This document shows, piece by piece, positions 45,130 through 56,625 of a DNA stretch of 64,000 nt. The position numbers were made by a program, and so were the translations under genes. The stretch's first letter is position 1; each line of letters opens with the position of its first letter. This DNA is from Laccaria trichodermophora (lineage: Eukaryota; Basidiomycota; Agaricomycetes; Agaricales; Hydnangiaceae): positions 1,240,001-1,304,000 of the forward strand of contig JACTVC010000004.1 in NCBI GenBank assembly GCA_018417955.1, given 5' to 3'. The notes beneath the pieces were generated by a model that saw only the letters and a list, made by a program, of their open reading frames with translations, ran no database searches and was not told the DNA's origin.

Positions 45130-46492
45130 AAACGGACCGCCATAGTCGCAGCACAACAAGAGTGCCCACATGAAGACAATGCAACTGATCTTTATGCCAA
45201 CCTGTGTGAGCGTCAGGTCTCTGAACAGACAATGGCCAAATATCGAGGTATCGTGTCGTTGTCGAGTTCTGGTCCGCAAAAAACTTCTTTGCAATCTGAT
45301 TGAGTTCAGGAAACATATGCCATTCCGGTGAGGGGTTCTTCACCACACTTGAGTTGCTCAAGACAGGCTGAGAGTATGCACCACAGTTCTGGTGCACCAG
45401 CGGAGTAGCACGAAAAAAAGTGAGGGTCGGGACAGGCAGGGCGGACAAGAAACTGTAGACTTTTTTAATTACTATTTCGTAGGACTTGATGAGTTGATCG
45501 TCGTTCGCAGGCGCCATGTGCAATGGACTATAGTGAGGCCCTGTGTTGATGACGACTATTGTATCCAGTTAGCCCGGCCAAGAGGCTCCCATGCTGAGAT
45601 TCCGAAGGCCTTGACACCAATTTGACGCCAGTCGCCTTTTCCTCGATGGTGAATCCGGTTCAAAAGTTCAGTCATTCCAACAGTTCTCAGTATATTGTCG
45701 AGTTCGTCCTCCGTCAGTAGGTTGTCAGAGCGATACATCATAAAGATTGGTTCGGAAAATCGCGCAAGAGGCACCTCAGCAAGAGAAGGCTTGGCTAGAA
45801 GTCGCTCATAGAGCGGGTTCTTAGGAGATAAAGTAAGCCATGAAGCCGAGACAAAATTGTTGTTGTCTTCCAACTCGATTCGCTTCGTCACTTGGCGTGG
45901 ATGATTTCCATGGTGTTGTCCAAGCAAGGTCTGCAAGTCGCTCATCATCTGGCCTGCCACCGAATCTACAAAATAAATTCGATTAACCGAAAGGCCAAAG
46001 TCAGCATCAAACCTCACCCCCAATAAACACGACGCCTCCTCTAAATTTGAGGCTGCGCTCGATAAATGCCTCCGCATCCCATCCTCTCGGCAGCTTACCG
46101 TCCTCGAGAATCCATTCCCACGAAGCAACTCTCCTGCCTCTAGTCTTCTGCTCCTTCTCTTTATTGCGACCGACGGAGCCACCAGCAGCCGTAGAAAAGT
46201 CTGGGTGGCATTTATGAAACATATTCCACAAATCCGCATCCGAAACGCCTCGCGGAGAAGGTATCCATTTTCCGTATGTTGGATCCTGGTATTTCGGAAG
46301 CACCACAGGTTTCGATACAAGGCCATAGGGTAAGGTGAAGTTTGCAGCAAGTTCAGAACTATGAATATCAAGGTTGAGAGAGATGCTCCGAGTGTAAGGG
46401 TTCATCGCGTTTTCCTGAAGACGCCATAGAAGTTTGTGTATAGCATAAATTAACTTAGCGGCCGTCGTTACAGGTAAGTCCGATATTTTCAA
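45130..46492 (-). pseudogene. SGNH/PC-esterase-like gene, broken in the C-terminal half
   Basis: The minus strand gives KWIPSPRGVSDADLWNMF, GRRVASWEWILEDGKLPRGW and, across a 5'-GTGAGG intron, FRGGVVFIGDSVAGQMMSDL with the catalytic GDS serine. It continues TKRIELEDNNNFVSASWLTL and SEPIFMMYRSDNLLTEDEL. After RGKGDWRQIGVKA the frame is lost by shifts and a TAA near 45560, then resumes VVINTGPHYSPLHMAPAND, PTLTFFRATPLVHQNCGAYS and YLDIWPLSVQRPDAHTGWHK, which holds the expected Asp-x-x-His. Family members are O-acyl esterases or acetyltransferases acting on sugars. The start at 46492 is uncertain, and the last ~60 codons are also out of frame. Short sequencing errors could mimic this damage. Confidence 0.65.
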
Positions 46493-46499
46493 AGAAACA

Positions 46500-47325
46500 A
46501 AGAAAATGGTGTGAACGTGTGGAGTTCGAACTGAAGCGGATTCAAGTTGCTCTTGCCAAACACATTCGAACTCTAACTGTCATCTCCGGCTCCGACTCGT
46601 CTCTGGGTACTCTTACTACCATGAAAGGAAACATGTTGCAAGGAAGGGCGCTAATGTTTACCTTGGAGCAAGTAATGAAGAAAAGGACGAAGCCGCGATT
46701 GAAAATCTCATTGATTTCGGCAGATTGTATCTATCACATACTGAGCTATAAACAGAGCTCCCTCGTAAGCAATCTATTTTCTGAGTCTCGTAACATTCTG
46801 ATCATCATTGCGACCACCCAATTTCAGACCTTCAGACTGAAGCATTGCAGATAGCGAGCGCTAAGCCATTCTGTAAGTTTTTTCTGTTCAGTCTTGTTGA
46901 CTCAACCGTTGCTCAACCATACAACTTGCTTTGTTGAACCAGAAATCATGATAATCAATCAAGCGAGGGACTCCGAGTGTTGTTCGACTCACTTTGCTTC
47001 GGTCGTCTCGGCAATGTGACGTTCAGTGTTGGCAAAACCACTGGATATCCAGTGGTTTAAATCCACGCAAATGTGGATAAACACGCATGGGTATGGATTT
47101 GCCGAGGCCATGGCATTAACTCCTCAGAGGGTGCAATGGCTGCACCGTATAGGCACCTGGCCTGGGAAACCAGGAACATTTTCAGCTCGTGAAATCCACG
47201 ACGCCCTCATGCCACTTTTGGCGTGGGGCTTGAAGTTGCAACCAACACTGCACTCTAACCCTGTCGCCTTCCTTGAAGAAGACATGGGAACGGGCAAGAC
47301 TCAGTATGTTAGGATTGTTACATAG
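46500..47325 (+). pseudogene. Gene fragment ending in a P-loop-like GTGKT
   Basis: The second half (47026-47325) reads TPQRVQWLHRIGTWPGKPG, REIHDALMPLLAWGLKLQP and NPVAFLEEDMGTGKTQYV, resembling the entry of an SNF2-type or other P-loop ATPase. It is cut off directly after the P-loop. The ORF at 46519-46854 may be an upstream exon but shows no motif. Confidence 0.35.
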
Positions 47326-47329
47326 GTCA

Positions 47330-48975
47330 CATCTAGAAACCCCTCTCACAGCTCACTTCCCGCTGATCCGAACGTACAATTTAGGACTTTAAAGACTCCA
47401 AGAACGACTTCAGTCGTTGATACGGATGAAACCATTTCACCTGTATAAAATTCAATTTTAACAAATTTACCGATAAAAGGTCATCTCTAATAAATACACT
47501 ACATACAATTGCAATGGTACAAAGAGTCAATGCGCATACCCGGCGCAGTTGACTAAAAATGCAAATGCGTGGAATCTGAAAATAGGACAAAGGCTTTGGA
47601 ACTGGCAGCAGTACGCGTCGTGACATTATACTTGGATCCTATCTAAGATTCACCTACCATGAAATAGAGCACGAAGAGGTTCTAGAGTAAACACCCAACG
47701 CAGGGAGAAGAATTGCATTACTACTCAAGGGTTTAGAAACACATAATGGATTTATTGTGAAAACTCGTGCTTATACAAGAAATACAGAAAAGACGACATA
47801 GATGCCTAAACGGCATGTCTGAAACATTGAAAGACTAAATTATGCCTAAAGAGTAAATGTACAAAGACTTAGCATGGCTCACGGCCATTCAGAAAGTCAT
47901 GTACAGCAGTTCCCACGTACGCATCAAAGACTGATGCGTCTGAACATCACAAGTACAAACATAAGAAAAAGACACATTCTATTATATGAAATATAATAAG
48001 AACCCCTGATAAATAAAAAGACATTTGAAAACACCTTCGGAGTGTCTCCTGACCTCCGTAATGAAAAGACAAGCCAAGACAAGGCATTTTAATTAAAAAC
48101 TCGGAAACGACGGAAGACCGAAGACTATTGGTAAACGCGTACGCATGCGCATCAACGCATCAGGAAACGTTAATCATTTTGTGATGTCATCTGTCAAACT
48201 GGTAAACCGGGCCATAGAAAGAAACACGCGAGATCATGCCAAGCTAAGAATAGCTACGTCGGCTAACTCCGCGTACGCATCAAACACTGATGCGTTGTAA
48301 AATGAAAGACGCGACACTACAAAAATCTGTAGTGTCCACCGAGATAGACTACAAAATATACCACACGTTCATTAAATTTCGTATTTGTAATTCGGACCGA
48401 AGTATCCCACTTTAAAACACATGTAAAACATAGATAGGAGTTCCTGGAGTATATAAGGAGCGCGCTGGCAGGTCAAAAGGCAAGCAATCGCCCCCCCGTT
48501 GACCAGCTAGTTGCACTCCAAGTAGAGACTTAGGAGGTGGACAGTTGTAATCAATTAAAAGGAGATTTCTTCGTGGTCAGATAAGTACAGTGTGAACGAA
48601 GCCAGCGTGCTTGGGAGTCAACTTACTTGGAGACTTGGAATAAGAGGTTTTAAGGACACAGTATCATTTTAGACGAGACAGCGTACTCGTACACTTGGTT
48701 TTGGAGCGTAGTGACATAATAAAAACTCACAGGAGTCATAAAAGTCAATTAAAGTCGTGTTTTGTGTTAATAAAAGAAACTGTGATCAAAGAACTTTGCA
48801 TTTTAAGAAACTAAGTTCCCAGAAAGATATACTTTGTTCTATTGAACTATTCTAAACCACACCTTATAATAAAAACCCAATTTTGAACGAAAACTCTTGA
48901 GACTTAAACCTAAGAAGACAAAAGTGGTATTTCTTAATACCAAAGGCCCTCGAACTCTTGCACCGAGATTGTGAT
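47330..48975. mobile_element. Possible LTR-derived region
   Basis: About 1.6 kb lacks ORFs. It shows LTR-like features: a TATA element (GTATATAAGG near 48449), polyadenylation-like TTAATAAAAG near 48766, and ACACTACA/TGTAGTGT facing each other near 48314-48330. Three GCGTACGCATCA...TGATGCG inverted pairs lie near 47917, 48136 and 48271. No PBS, paired LTR or target duplication could be confirmed. Confidence 0.3.
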
Positions 48976-49001
48976 AGTGTGTGTGTGTGTGTGTGTGTGT
49001 G
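48976..49001. repeat. (GT)n microsatellite
   Basis: About twelve uninterrupted GT dinucleotides. The rest of the stretch to 49714 has only short ORFs without motifs (49044-49673). Confidence 0.9.
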
Positions 49002-49714
49002 AGTGTTAGGTGTTTTAGGGTTTTCCCCCGACGCGCTTGATCCTTGTTTGCGTGTTTCGCACTTTCACGTTCATCCCCATGCAACGCATATCATCGTGAA
49101 GTCATCCTTGCTTCTCTCCATACTGTACTTTCTCGAGTCCTTTTTCACTTATCGCATCTAATCCCCCCGCAGCCTTTCCAAAGCTACAAGTTGGCTGGTT
49201 CCCCTTCAACGGAATCCTGCAACTTGAAATACCTCTATAACCATCATCTCAGTTCAAGGAATGGTTAGCACCATATCTAGTTGACCACGTTTCCTCTATC
49301 CAGTTGTCAGCGGTTCTCGTCACGGCCCACCTCTACCTCTGCTTTTGCCGCTCTGCCCCCGCTCATCAAAACAAATTCAGAGAAATGTCATGTATATTTA
49401 ACTCCTGTGGGGAAATAACCCTGCCCAGCATTACCGTGCGACAAGAGCAACTTCAGGATGAGTGCTGTGGGATTACTTATAGGAATCTTACTCCATCTTC
49501 TTGCTATCTTCCTCGGGTTTCATGTTGTTGAAACTGGGCTTGAGCGGGCCAGTTTAACGTCAGCGTTTAAATTCAATCCCACTTCTCTCATCCTATACCA
49601 CAACAAGCTGCGACCAGTCGGCCATTCGAAGCACTCATGGAAGCATTTACTTAAGCCATGTTTCTCCCAGTGATGGTGGCGTGACGACGCAAATTGTTTC
49701 AGTTCCCTTCACTC

Positions 49715-50930
49715 ATGTTGTGGTCTCGAAGTTTTGACCCCTCAAAGGACCTGCTCGACCTCACAGGTAAAGTTATCCTTGTCACCGGTGGAAAGTTTAT
49801 ATTTCTTCAATTTTCTTGTTATTTTCTGGTTTTGTGTTTCATATGTGGCTGACTCTTCTGTAGCCGTGGGATCGGATACTCTACTGTAAAACACCTCACC
49901 AGGAAGGGTGCGAAGGTTTACCTTGGGGCCCGGAACGAGGAGAGAGGCAAAGCAGCTATTGCATGCTTGAATGAAGAGGGCATTGCTCCTGGGAACACCA
50001 TTTACTTTCCTTGCGATATCAGCACGCCTTCACAAGCGAAACAAGCTGCTGAAGAGTTTATGAGTCGAGAGGACCACCTTGACGTTCTTGGTATGCAACA
50101 TAAATACCTAACATTCTATGGGTGAATCTAACCTGTTCATTGACAGTTAACAATGTGGCTTTGTGAATTCCATTTCCTGCTCCAGCCCTATTTCCATACT
50201 CACATGAAAAATTGGATTCAGAATCACAATGCCAGGTATACCTATCGATCGTGAGTTGCGAGTGATATTCGCTCTTTGACTTGTTGATGAAATGTTTGCA
50301 GAGATGATGATGGTCAAGTGAGTTGAAATAAACCTGCAGTCAGGACATATTGTGAATCACATCCAAATAGCCATTTCAGCACATTCCAGCTGACTATGTC
50401 TCTTCTTCCTTTGTTGAAGAAGACTTCTGAAGAGCTAGATCCTGATGTTCGCATCGTCACTGTGAGTTCGGGTGTATGACACCTGCTTGTCGACTGACTT
50501 GCTGGAATACGATGGCAGGTTAACTCGACAGCACATAGACACTCTCGCAGCGCTGATACGAATATCCAGTTCAAGACATTCAAGGATTTTATTAAGGATT
50601 TCAGTAAAGACAAATTTCCTTATTTTTCTCAATATTGTAAGTCCATTTTGCCAGACATTGGTAGGCGCCGTTTGAACATAATCAATATCAGGCGTCTCCA
50701 AACTTGCGATCCTGTTGGCAATGACCGTTCTACAGAAAAAACTTGCCACCACGTCTATCACTGTCATCTCTGTTCACCCAGGCTACGTCAATACCTTTTC
50801 AGATCGGCGTTCCTTGCCCCGAATAGCCAAATTGTTAATTGGCTTTTTCGTAGCAACTCCCGATGTCGGAGCATACAACTCCACCTTTGCTGCTGCGTCT
50901 CCCCTCATCAAGGCTGATCCGAAGAAATAG
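49715..50930 (+). CDS. Short-chain dehydrogenase/reductase, about 266 aa
   Basis: Exons 49715-49794, 49864-50090, 50147-50162, 50222-50235, 50302-50317, 50371-50461, 50519-50636 and 50692-50930 join in frame. The cofactor motif VTGGNRGIG (TGxxxGxG) spans the first intron. DISTPSQ (Asp after the fourth strand), NNVA, a catalytic-type Ser in VNSTAH, YCVSK (YxxxK) and VISVHPGYV follow in the usual SDR order. Family: NAD(P)H-dependent oxidoreductases of the classical or retinol-dehydrogenase-like type; the substrate cannot be told. No signal peptide is seen in this model. Three exons of 14-16 nt are needed to bypass TGA 50168-50170 and keep phase. The alternative is that the middle is damaged and the gene is recently broken. 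Confidence 0.75.
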
Positions 50931-51090
50931 AACGAATTTGTATGTGAGTACCTCACAGACTAGATGGGGAGCTTGATATATCCTAGTTTATTGAGTCAAT
51001 TCTTTTTTTTATACCAAAATTGCTGATAGGTCTTATAGCATATTTGACCATAAAATATATACTTAGATGAATCCCTGTCATAATTGTTTA

Positions 51091-51666
51091 TAGTGTTCAA
51101 AAGTCTGGTCTGGTCCAGTTTTTTTTGATGCCCCTGGGCTTTAACTGTAACTGTAACTGGTCTGTCCTTTTCCCAGAAGTCAAAAAACCAAACTGGACTG
51201 CAAAAAACTGTGGTCTGCAGTCTTTTTTGGGCTATAGACCAGTCTTGGTCTTCTTTGGTTTTAACTGGTTTAAAACTGGTTTTTTGGCCAATACTTTAGA
51301 ATTATAAATTGGTAAATCTATTAACATTTTTGTGACTTTAAGAAGAGCCCAAGAATGTTAAATTCCATTAAGAATTGGTGTTTCTATAAAAAAAAAGTCT
51401 GGTACATCTACTATTTTCAGCAAAATTTTACATGTTCAACTATATTTGTCAACCAATTAATATGTGCTTGAGTGTGTTTTCAAGGGTATTTAATGGCAAC
51501 AAAAAACCAGTTCTAACTGGTCAAGATCAGTTCATTTAGACCTGTCTTTTTGTGGCCTTTACTTCTCAAAAATCAGAAGACTGGACCACAGGTCTGGTTT
51601 TTTGTGGACCCGGTCTGGTCTATTTACGATCTTTTTCCAGTCATGAGACTGGACTTCCAAACACTA
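51091..51666. mobile_element. hAT-type MITE, copy 3 (576 bp) with 8 bp TSD
   Basis: Ends are TAGTGTTCAAAAGTC and GACTTCCAAACACTA, flanked by ATTGTTTA at 51083-51090 and 51667-51674, an exact 8 bp duplication. It aligns with the copies at 20040 and 26503. Nearly all ACCGGT words of copy 1 read ACTGGT here, i.e. CpG sites have become TpG or CpA. Confidence 0.85.
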
Positions 51667-51674
51667 ATTGTTTA

Positions 51675-52404
51675 TATCAAACCTAGGGCTTCACACTGTA
51701 TGTTGTCCTCTCTGAGCAATTTTGTATAAGGAGTTCCTGCTTAACTTGTTGCAGATGACTCAATGGGAAGTGTGCAATCCAGGTGCAAAATTTCTAGGAC
51801 CCAGATCCTTTGAAGCTTCAATTAGAGTCAACCCTTGGTTTTTGCAAATTGAGATTGCCCAGGCCAACCACCAAAGGCCCAGACTCAATGTAAGCTGGGT
51901 TCATGAAAGGGTTTTTTCTGTCTTGTCTTGCTAATGTACTGTTGGGACTCCAGCCTGAGCCTTGAGGGTTGACATGAGTAAGTGAGGGGGCAAGAATCTG
52001 AGTCAGACTTTGAAGCTGAGTAGGAGGTAAAGTAATCTGAGAAGGTCCAGCTCCAGCAATCTGCAAGGGCATATTAGGAATAACTAAAAATATTGGACAA
52101 TCTATATTTTTGTGTTTTATAGAAAAAAATCACACACCAGTGTGTTGTAGTACCCTTGAAGGCCCTGCCCCATCAGATTGAAAATAGAAGTCAGAAGCTA
52201 ACACTCATCTGTCAAGAAAGATTTATAGAACTTACTAGAATTTTGTGATTGTATTCCTGAATGCAAACATTGTCAGCAAGGTTTTTTGTAGCCTTTTTTT
52301 GCAGCCAGAAGATCAGGGACAGAAGACATAGCTCAAGAAATATTCAAATTTATTTAAGGAGTAAATTAGAACCAAGGAAGGAGAAAGAGGGCAATTCATA
52401 CACT
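51675..52404. other. No gene supported
   Basis: A 70-codon ORF (51722-51934, MYKEFLLNLLQMTQWEVC) and a minus ORF (51818-52072) overlap with no recognisable motif. The rest is AT-rich. Confidence 0.3.
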
Positions 52405-53916
52405 AACTGATCAAAAGTAATGTCACATGATTTTTTGGACAAAGTTGGTGCTATAACACAAGAACAAAACATTTTGAGAACTATGTTCTGGCATATGAAA
52501 CATAGCTAAAGAGATGTAGATTGTATATACCAAGTCTGGGGATGAACAATTGAAAACTCAGGATAAGGCAGGGGATTGACTGTGACAAGTGCCAAAAAAT
52601 GGGATGTGAGAAAGTGGGAAATTCTGAATGACTGCAACCTACTGAAAGCAATTCACAACTTGAGGAAGAGATATTTTGAGCACTGAATTTCCCTGATATT
52701 GTTATGAGTATCATAAAGTCTCTGGGTCAGAAAATCCTAAATTCTCCTCTAAAAGATAAATTAAATTTGTTCTCCATTTTATGTCTTTTTTACTCAATCT
52801 ATCTGTTGGAAGGAGGTAAAATGACTCCCTGTTGATGTTTGTGGTGTGTATAATACAAGGGTAGGTAGAAATGTTAAAATGAACATTGCATGATGTCTGT
52901 AGAAGCTAATTACCAGAGTTTTTCTGGAAGTAAACAAGTATTGACAACATTAGTCCTTCTTTTCTGCAAGAAAGAAAAATGCTACCATCCCTTTGAGTTG
53001 ATTGATGAAGACTCAGAATGTCTTTTAAACAATGTCTGAAGTATAGCATAATAGCAAATAAATTTACACTGGGTATAACTCGAAAGGTCCTCAATAAAAG
53101 TACATTTTGCTTAGAGCAAGGAAGGTATGGGGTCTCAGATCCTTGTATAAATAAGACCTCTGTTCATTTCCTTGGGATAGTGTTACTAGGCATGTGAAGT
53201 GCCTTGTGAAACATTTTCAGCCCCAATTCACCAAGAAAAATGTCAAGAATTGGTCCAGGATGATTGCTCTATGAAAAATATACTTTTATTGGGGACTTTT
53301 CAAGTTATACCCAGTGTAAATTTATTTGCTATTATGCTATACTTCAGACATTGTTTAAAAGACATTCTGAGTCTTCATCAATCAACTCAAAGGGATGGTA
53401 GCATTTTTCTTTCTTGCAGAAAAGAAGGACTAATGTTGTCAATACTTGTTTACTTCCAGAAAAACTCTGGTAATTAGCTTCTACAGACATCATGCAATGT
53501 TCATTTTAACATTTCTACCTACCCTTGTATTATACACACCACAAACATCAACAGGGAGTCATTTTACCTCCTTCCAACAGATAGATTGAGTAAAAAAGAC
53601 ATAAAATGGAGAACAAAATTACTTTATCTTTTAGAGGAGAATTTAGGATTTTCTGACCCAGAGACTTTATGATACTCATAACAATAGCAGGGAGATTCAG
53701 TGCTCAAAATATCTCTTCCTCAAGTTATGAATTGCTTTCAGTAGGTTGCAGTCATTCAGAATTTCCTACTTTGTTACATCCCATTTTTGGCACTTGTCAC
53801 AGTCAATTCCTTGCCTTATCTTGAGTTTTCAATTGTTCATCCCCAGACTTGGTATACACAATCTACATCTCTTAAGCTATGTTTCATATACCAGAACATA
53901 GTTCTCAAAATGTTTT
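52405..53916. mobile_element. Foldback element with ~650 bp inverted arms, cut by the Helitron
   Basis: The left arm (about 52466-53117) and right arm (about 53260-53916) are near-perfect reverse complements, so the same peptide (VIPSVNLFAIMLYFRHCLKD) is readable outward from both. The spacer is about 140 bases. Left of the paired arm the sequence continues ACTGATCAAAAGTAATGTC, possibly the element terminus. The right arm stops abruptly at TGTTTT where the Helitron begins. No transposase is present. Confidence 0.75.
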
Positions 53917-54197
53917 TCCCGCTACGTCAGTAGTGGGTTTTGTGGTACGACGTCGATTCGCAAAAAAACAACGTGATCGTGTGACTCTGCACATGTAATC
54001 ACGTTCTCACTGCTATTCACGTGGTCGATTTTTCCTACGCTTTGGCTGGCTGTCAAGTGGTGGTAGAAGTGCAATATAAAAAGGTCGCAATATATCAAAC
54101 ATTGTATAGACTAACTAGCCGAAGGGGCGATGGATATTGTTTTTTATGACAAGGATGTCCATGGGACATTTGAACTATGTCCTGTCGTGTATGGCCT

Positions 54198-54746
54198 CTA
54201 ATTTCGTCCTGCATGTCTTTTTTTGTTTGTAGTTTGTTGATAGGGCCTTTGATTCTTGTATGGAGAATGTATATCGCCAGTTGATAAAAATCTTTTTGGT
54301 TTGAGCAATGCCCGAGTCATGAATTGTGTGTTCACATACCTTTTAATTGTTTCTGCCACATAAATTACATCTCTTCCTGTACATGGAATCGGCAGCCCTT
54401 CTTCGTTGACTTTGAGTATTAATACCGAGCCAACCCATTTGGCGTATAAGTTTTTATTTAGGAAGAAGGGTATCGTCTTGTTGACAGAGAAATTTTCTGT
54501 CTGGTCCACAAAGTGAACGGTGTACATGTTGGTTTCGCCGTTGTGAACTATTTTGGTGGACTTTCTATATAAATCCAGTTTGTGGCATCGTGCCCGACCG
54601 TCGGAATTGCCAACCCAATATCCAGTGTTGCAATCGTCAATAGATTGAGGTTTTGTTACTCCCGGATTGAGAGGGACTGGCACGTATAAAAGTTCTCGAC
54701 CACTGCCTGCGTTTAACAGGATTCCTTCAACCGTTTGAGGGAACAT
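54198..54746 (-). CDS. Helitron cargo gene A1, unknown function, 182 aa
   Basis: A single-exon minus-strand frame. The end of the protein (NLYAKWVGSVLILKVNEEG, then DVIYVAETIKRYV) matches the end of A2 at 55946 (KKHWYGNLLVLKLDKAG, DLPAVHSAAF), so the two are distant paralogues. Both have a beta-rich middle and a WxGxxLxLK core. No catalytic motif, signal peptide or membrane segment is seen. It belongs to a family I associate with agaric transposable-element cargo, function unknown. It is transcribed opposite to the other Helitron genes and starts about 170 bases from B1. Confidence 0.6.
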   Translation of the reverse strand: MFPQTVEGILLNAGSGRELLYVPVPLNPGVTKPQSIDDCNTGYWVGNSDGRARCHKLDLYRKSTKIVHNGETNMYTVHFVDQTENFSVNKTIPFFLNKNLYAKWVGSVLILKVNEEGLPIPCTGRDVIYVAETIKRYVNTQFMTRALLKPKRFLSTGDIHSPYKNQRPYQQTTNKKRHAGRN

Positions 54747-54916
54747 CTATATATAATTCGATCTTGGGTCTAGTTAGTTTCGTTGAATACGGCTTCAAGC
54801 TTACCTTTCCAGCGTTTACGAGTTTATCGGCAAGTGTTTGCTGCATAGTTCTGATGTCTACGGCGTCGTTTAGGGGTTATATAATCGTGGTCCCACTATT
54901 TGTATTTGTTTGTAAA

Positions 54917-55682
54917 ATGCTCTCTCTTGGCGTCGACATTTTTGATCTTATATTCGATTTCTGCAGCTGCAAGGTTCTGTCGAATTTTGCTTCCGCCGGA
55001 CCAGTTGCAAAAATCAATGTTCAGCTATACATGAAAGCAAAGATTGAGAGGATGCTGTTCGCGTTTATCAATAGGGGTAAATATTTTATTCGGACAGTAG
55101 TTTTCGTTGAAAGTAACTGATCTTTTAGGCGATTTACCCTTGTTTTACGAGACCATGGAAAACGTTGGTGGTGCTATCGTTGGCTCTGTTGCTATCAAGG
55201 CGATAATATCAACACGCGGAAACGATTGGTTACCAAATGACCTAAATCTCGCCGTTCCATTTGGAACTCTTACTATGATGTCGTCTTTTTTTTTGGGCCG
55301 TGGTTTCGTGCTTACGGATACAGGAGTAGACATCCGGTATGCTATTTCGGATGTTCACTCCTTTTCGGAGTATTCTCGTGGACGTTCAAGAATCACAATA
55401 TCCGAAAGTGCTCACCACGACTCCTTTATCTCAGTCGTTTTGGCCTGCCTTCACACAGGTGGGATGAACTTCGTTACATCCAACGACATTTGTTCGTTCT
55501 ATCCAACGATAACGCCGTCTATGCAAACATGCTCCTTCTGGAACTTTCGAGGCTTGACAGATGAACAACGACAGGACATTTTGGCTAGGGGCTTCACACT
55601 GTTCACGTCATCCGCTCAATTAGCAGGCCCGTGCGAAGATCTCTGTCCTCGAGTAGTACGACAGACGCGGGGATTACGTTGA
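54917..55682 (+). CDS. Helitron cargo gene B1, nucleotidyltransferase-like fold suspected, 237 aa
   Basis: Exons 54917-55076 and 55129-55682 join in frame. The N-terminus (VDIFDLIFDFCSCKVLSNFA) is F-box-like in its leucine/phenylalanine pattern. The middle has IVGSVAIKAI, then about 15 residues later PNDLNLAVP. This hG[GS]...DhDh layout resembles minimal nucleotidyltransferases, but the second Asp is Asn. RGRSRITISESAHHDSFISV, ACLHTGGMNFVTSNDI and PCEDLCPRVV follow and match B2. The family is common in agaric genomes and its function is not known. The NTase idea is inference only. Confidence 0.65.
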
Positions 55683-55945
55683 ATTGGGCTCTTCCGTTGG
55701 CGCGGATCGGGAGTCTGTAATTTAGGAGACATGAGTTACTCCTGGACTATAGGAGATCGTTGCTCCAAGGTGGGGTGTTCTACGCAGGCGTACGCGAATT
55801 TGATTAGCATGTCATCATAACTCCTCAACTTCACATTTTTTTCTCCTGTATGCTCTCCTTTTTTTATCTTGGCTCCTGTCGTGTATTCGAAACTTATTGG
55901 GTTTTTAAACGATGAGTCGTTGCCGTTTATCTTTGAATTCTTGCG

Positions 55946-56552
55946 ATGAGTTGTCACCCCGATTTAGAATTCACTAAACGTGTGCTAGAAGAACGTGCTG
56001 CTGTGGGTTTTTTTTTTTTTTTTTTGTTATTTTTCATTCTTAATGGTATTTTTGTCTATTATGGACGCTGTGGACAGTCTACGCAATCCGAACTTCGTTA
56101 TGGATACTGGTATGGGCGGCTGTGTACAAAGCCGATAATCATTCCCGTTGGTTCTTTTGTCGATTCATCGATCTTCGACACCATAGCTTGCGTGGACATT
56201 GCTACTTGGATACCACATGACTACCGCCGACGTGTGTTCGTTGATGCGTCCTCTACTCAAGTGCACATCGCGTCGCCCACAACTCCCGGAATTACCTACG
56301 TTTTCTGTCATGAACATCAAACCCATGCAAATCCTCGGCGTATCAACATGGCTCTCCGTCGGATTTTTTCACCTGTTAAAAAACATTGGTATGGGAATCT
56401 CCTTGTGCTCAAATTGGACAAGGCCGGTTCCGTCATCAATATGACTCCAGCGGATTTACCCGCAGTTCATTCGGCAGCGTTTAGGTAAGAACTCCTTTAT
56501 ATGTACTGACTAACCTAACATATGTTAAAGGTTCGCTTGGGAAATGTCTTGA
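55946..56552 (+). CDS. Helitron cargo gene A2, unknown function, about 186 aa
   Basis: Exon 55946-56484 plus a last exon 56531-56552 gives 186 aa. Residues 24-36 are encoded by an 18-base T run and look like a Phe stretch. Alternatively GTGGGT at about 56004 is a donor and the stretch to ACAG near 56079 is an intron, which would remove it. The C-terminal part, INMALRRIFSPVKKHWYGNL then LVLKLDKAGSVINM, aligns with A1. Function unknown. Confidence 0.6.
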
Positions 56553-56625
56553 AGTCAACAGAGTTCTCCTGAGTCGGGTTCGGATATAAAGGATGAAGAC
56601 GTGTTAGTGTTGTAGCGTACCAAAC

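Noticed and set aside
52906..53477. Two ORFs with the same peptide as duplicated genes
   Set aside because: They are the two arms of the foldback element read outward. There is no sign of a real protein family.
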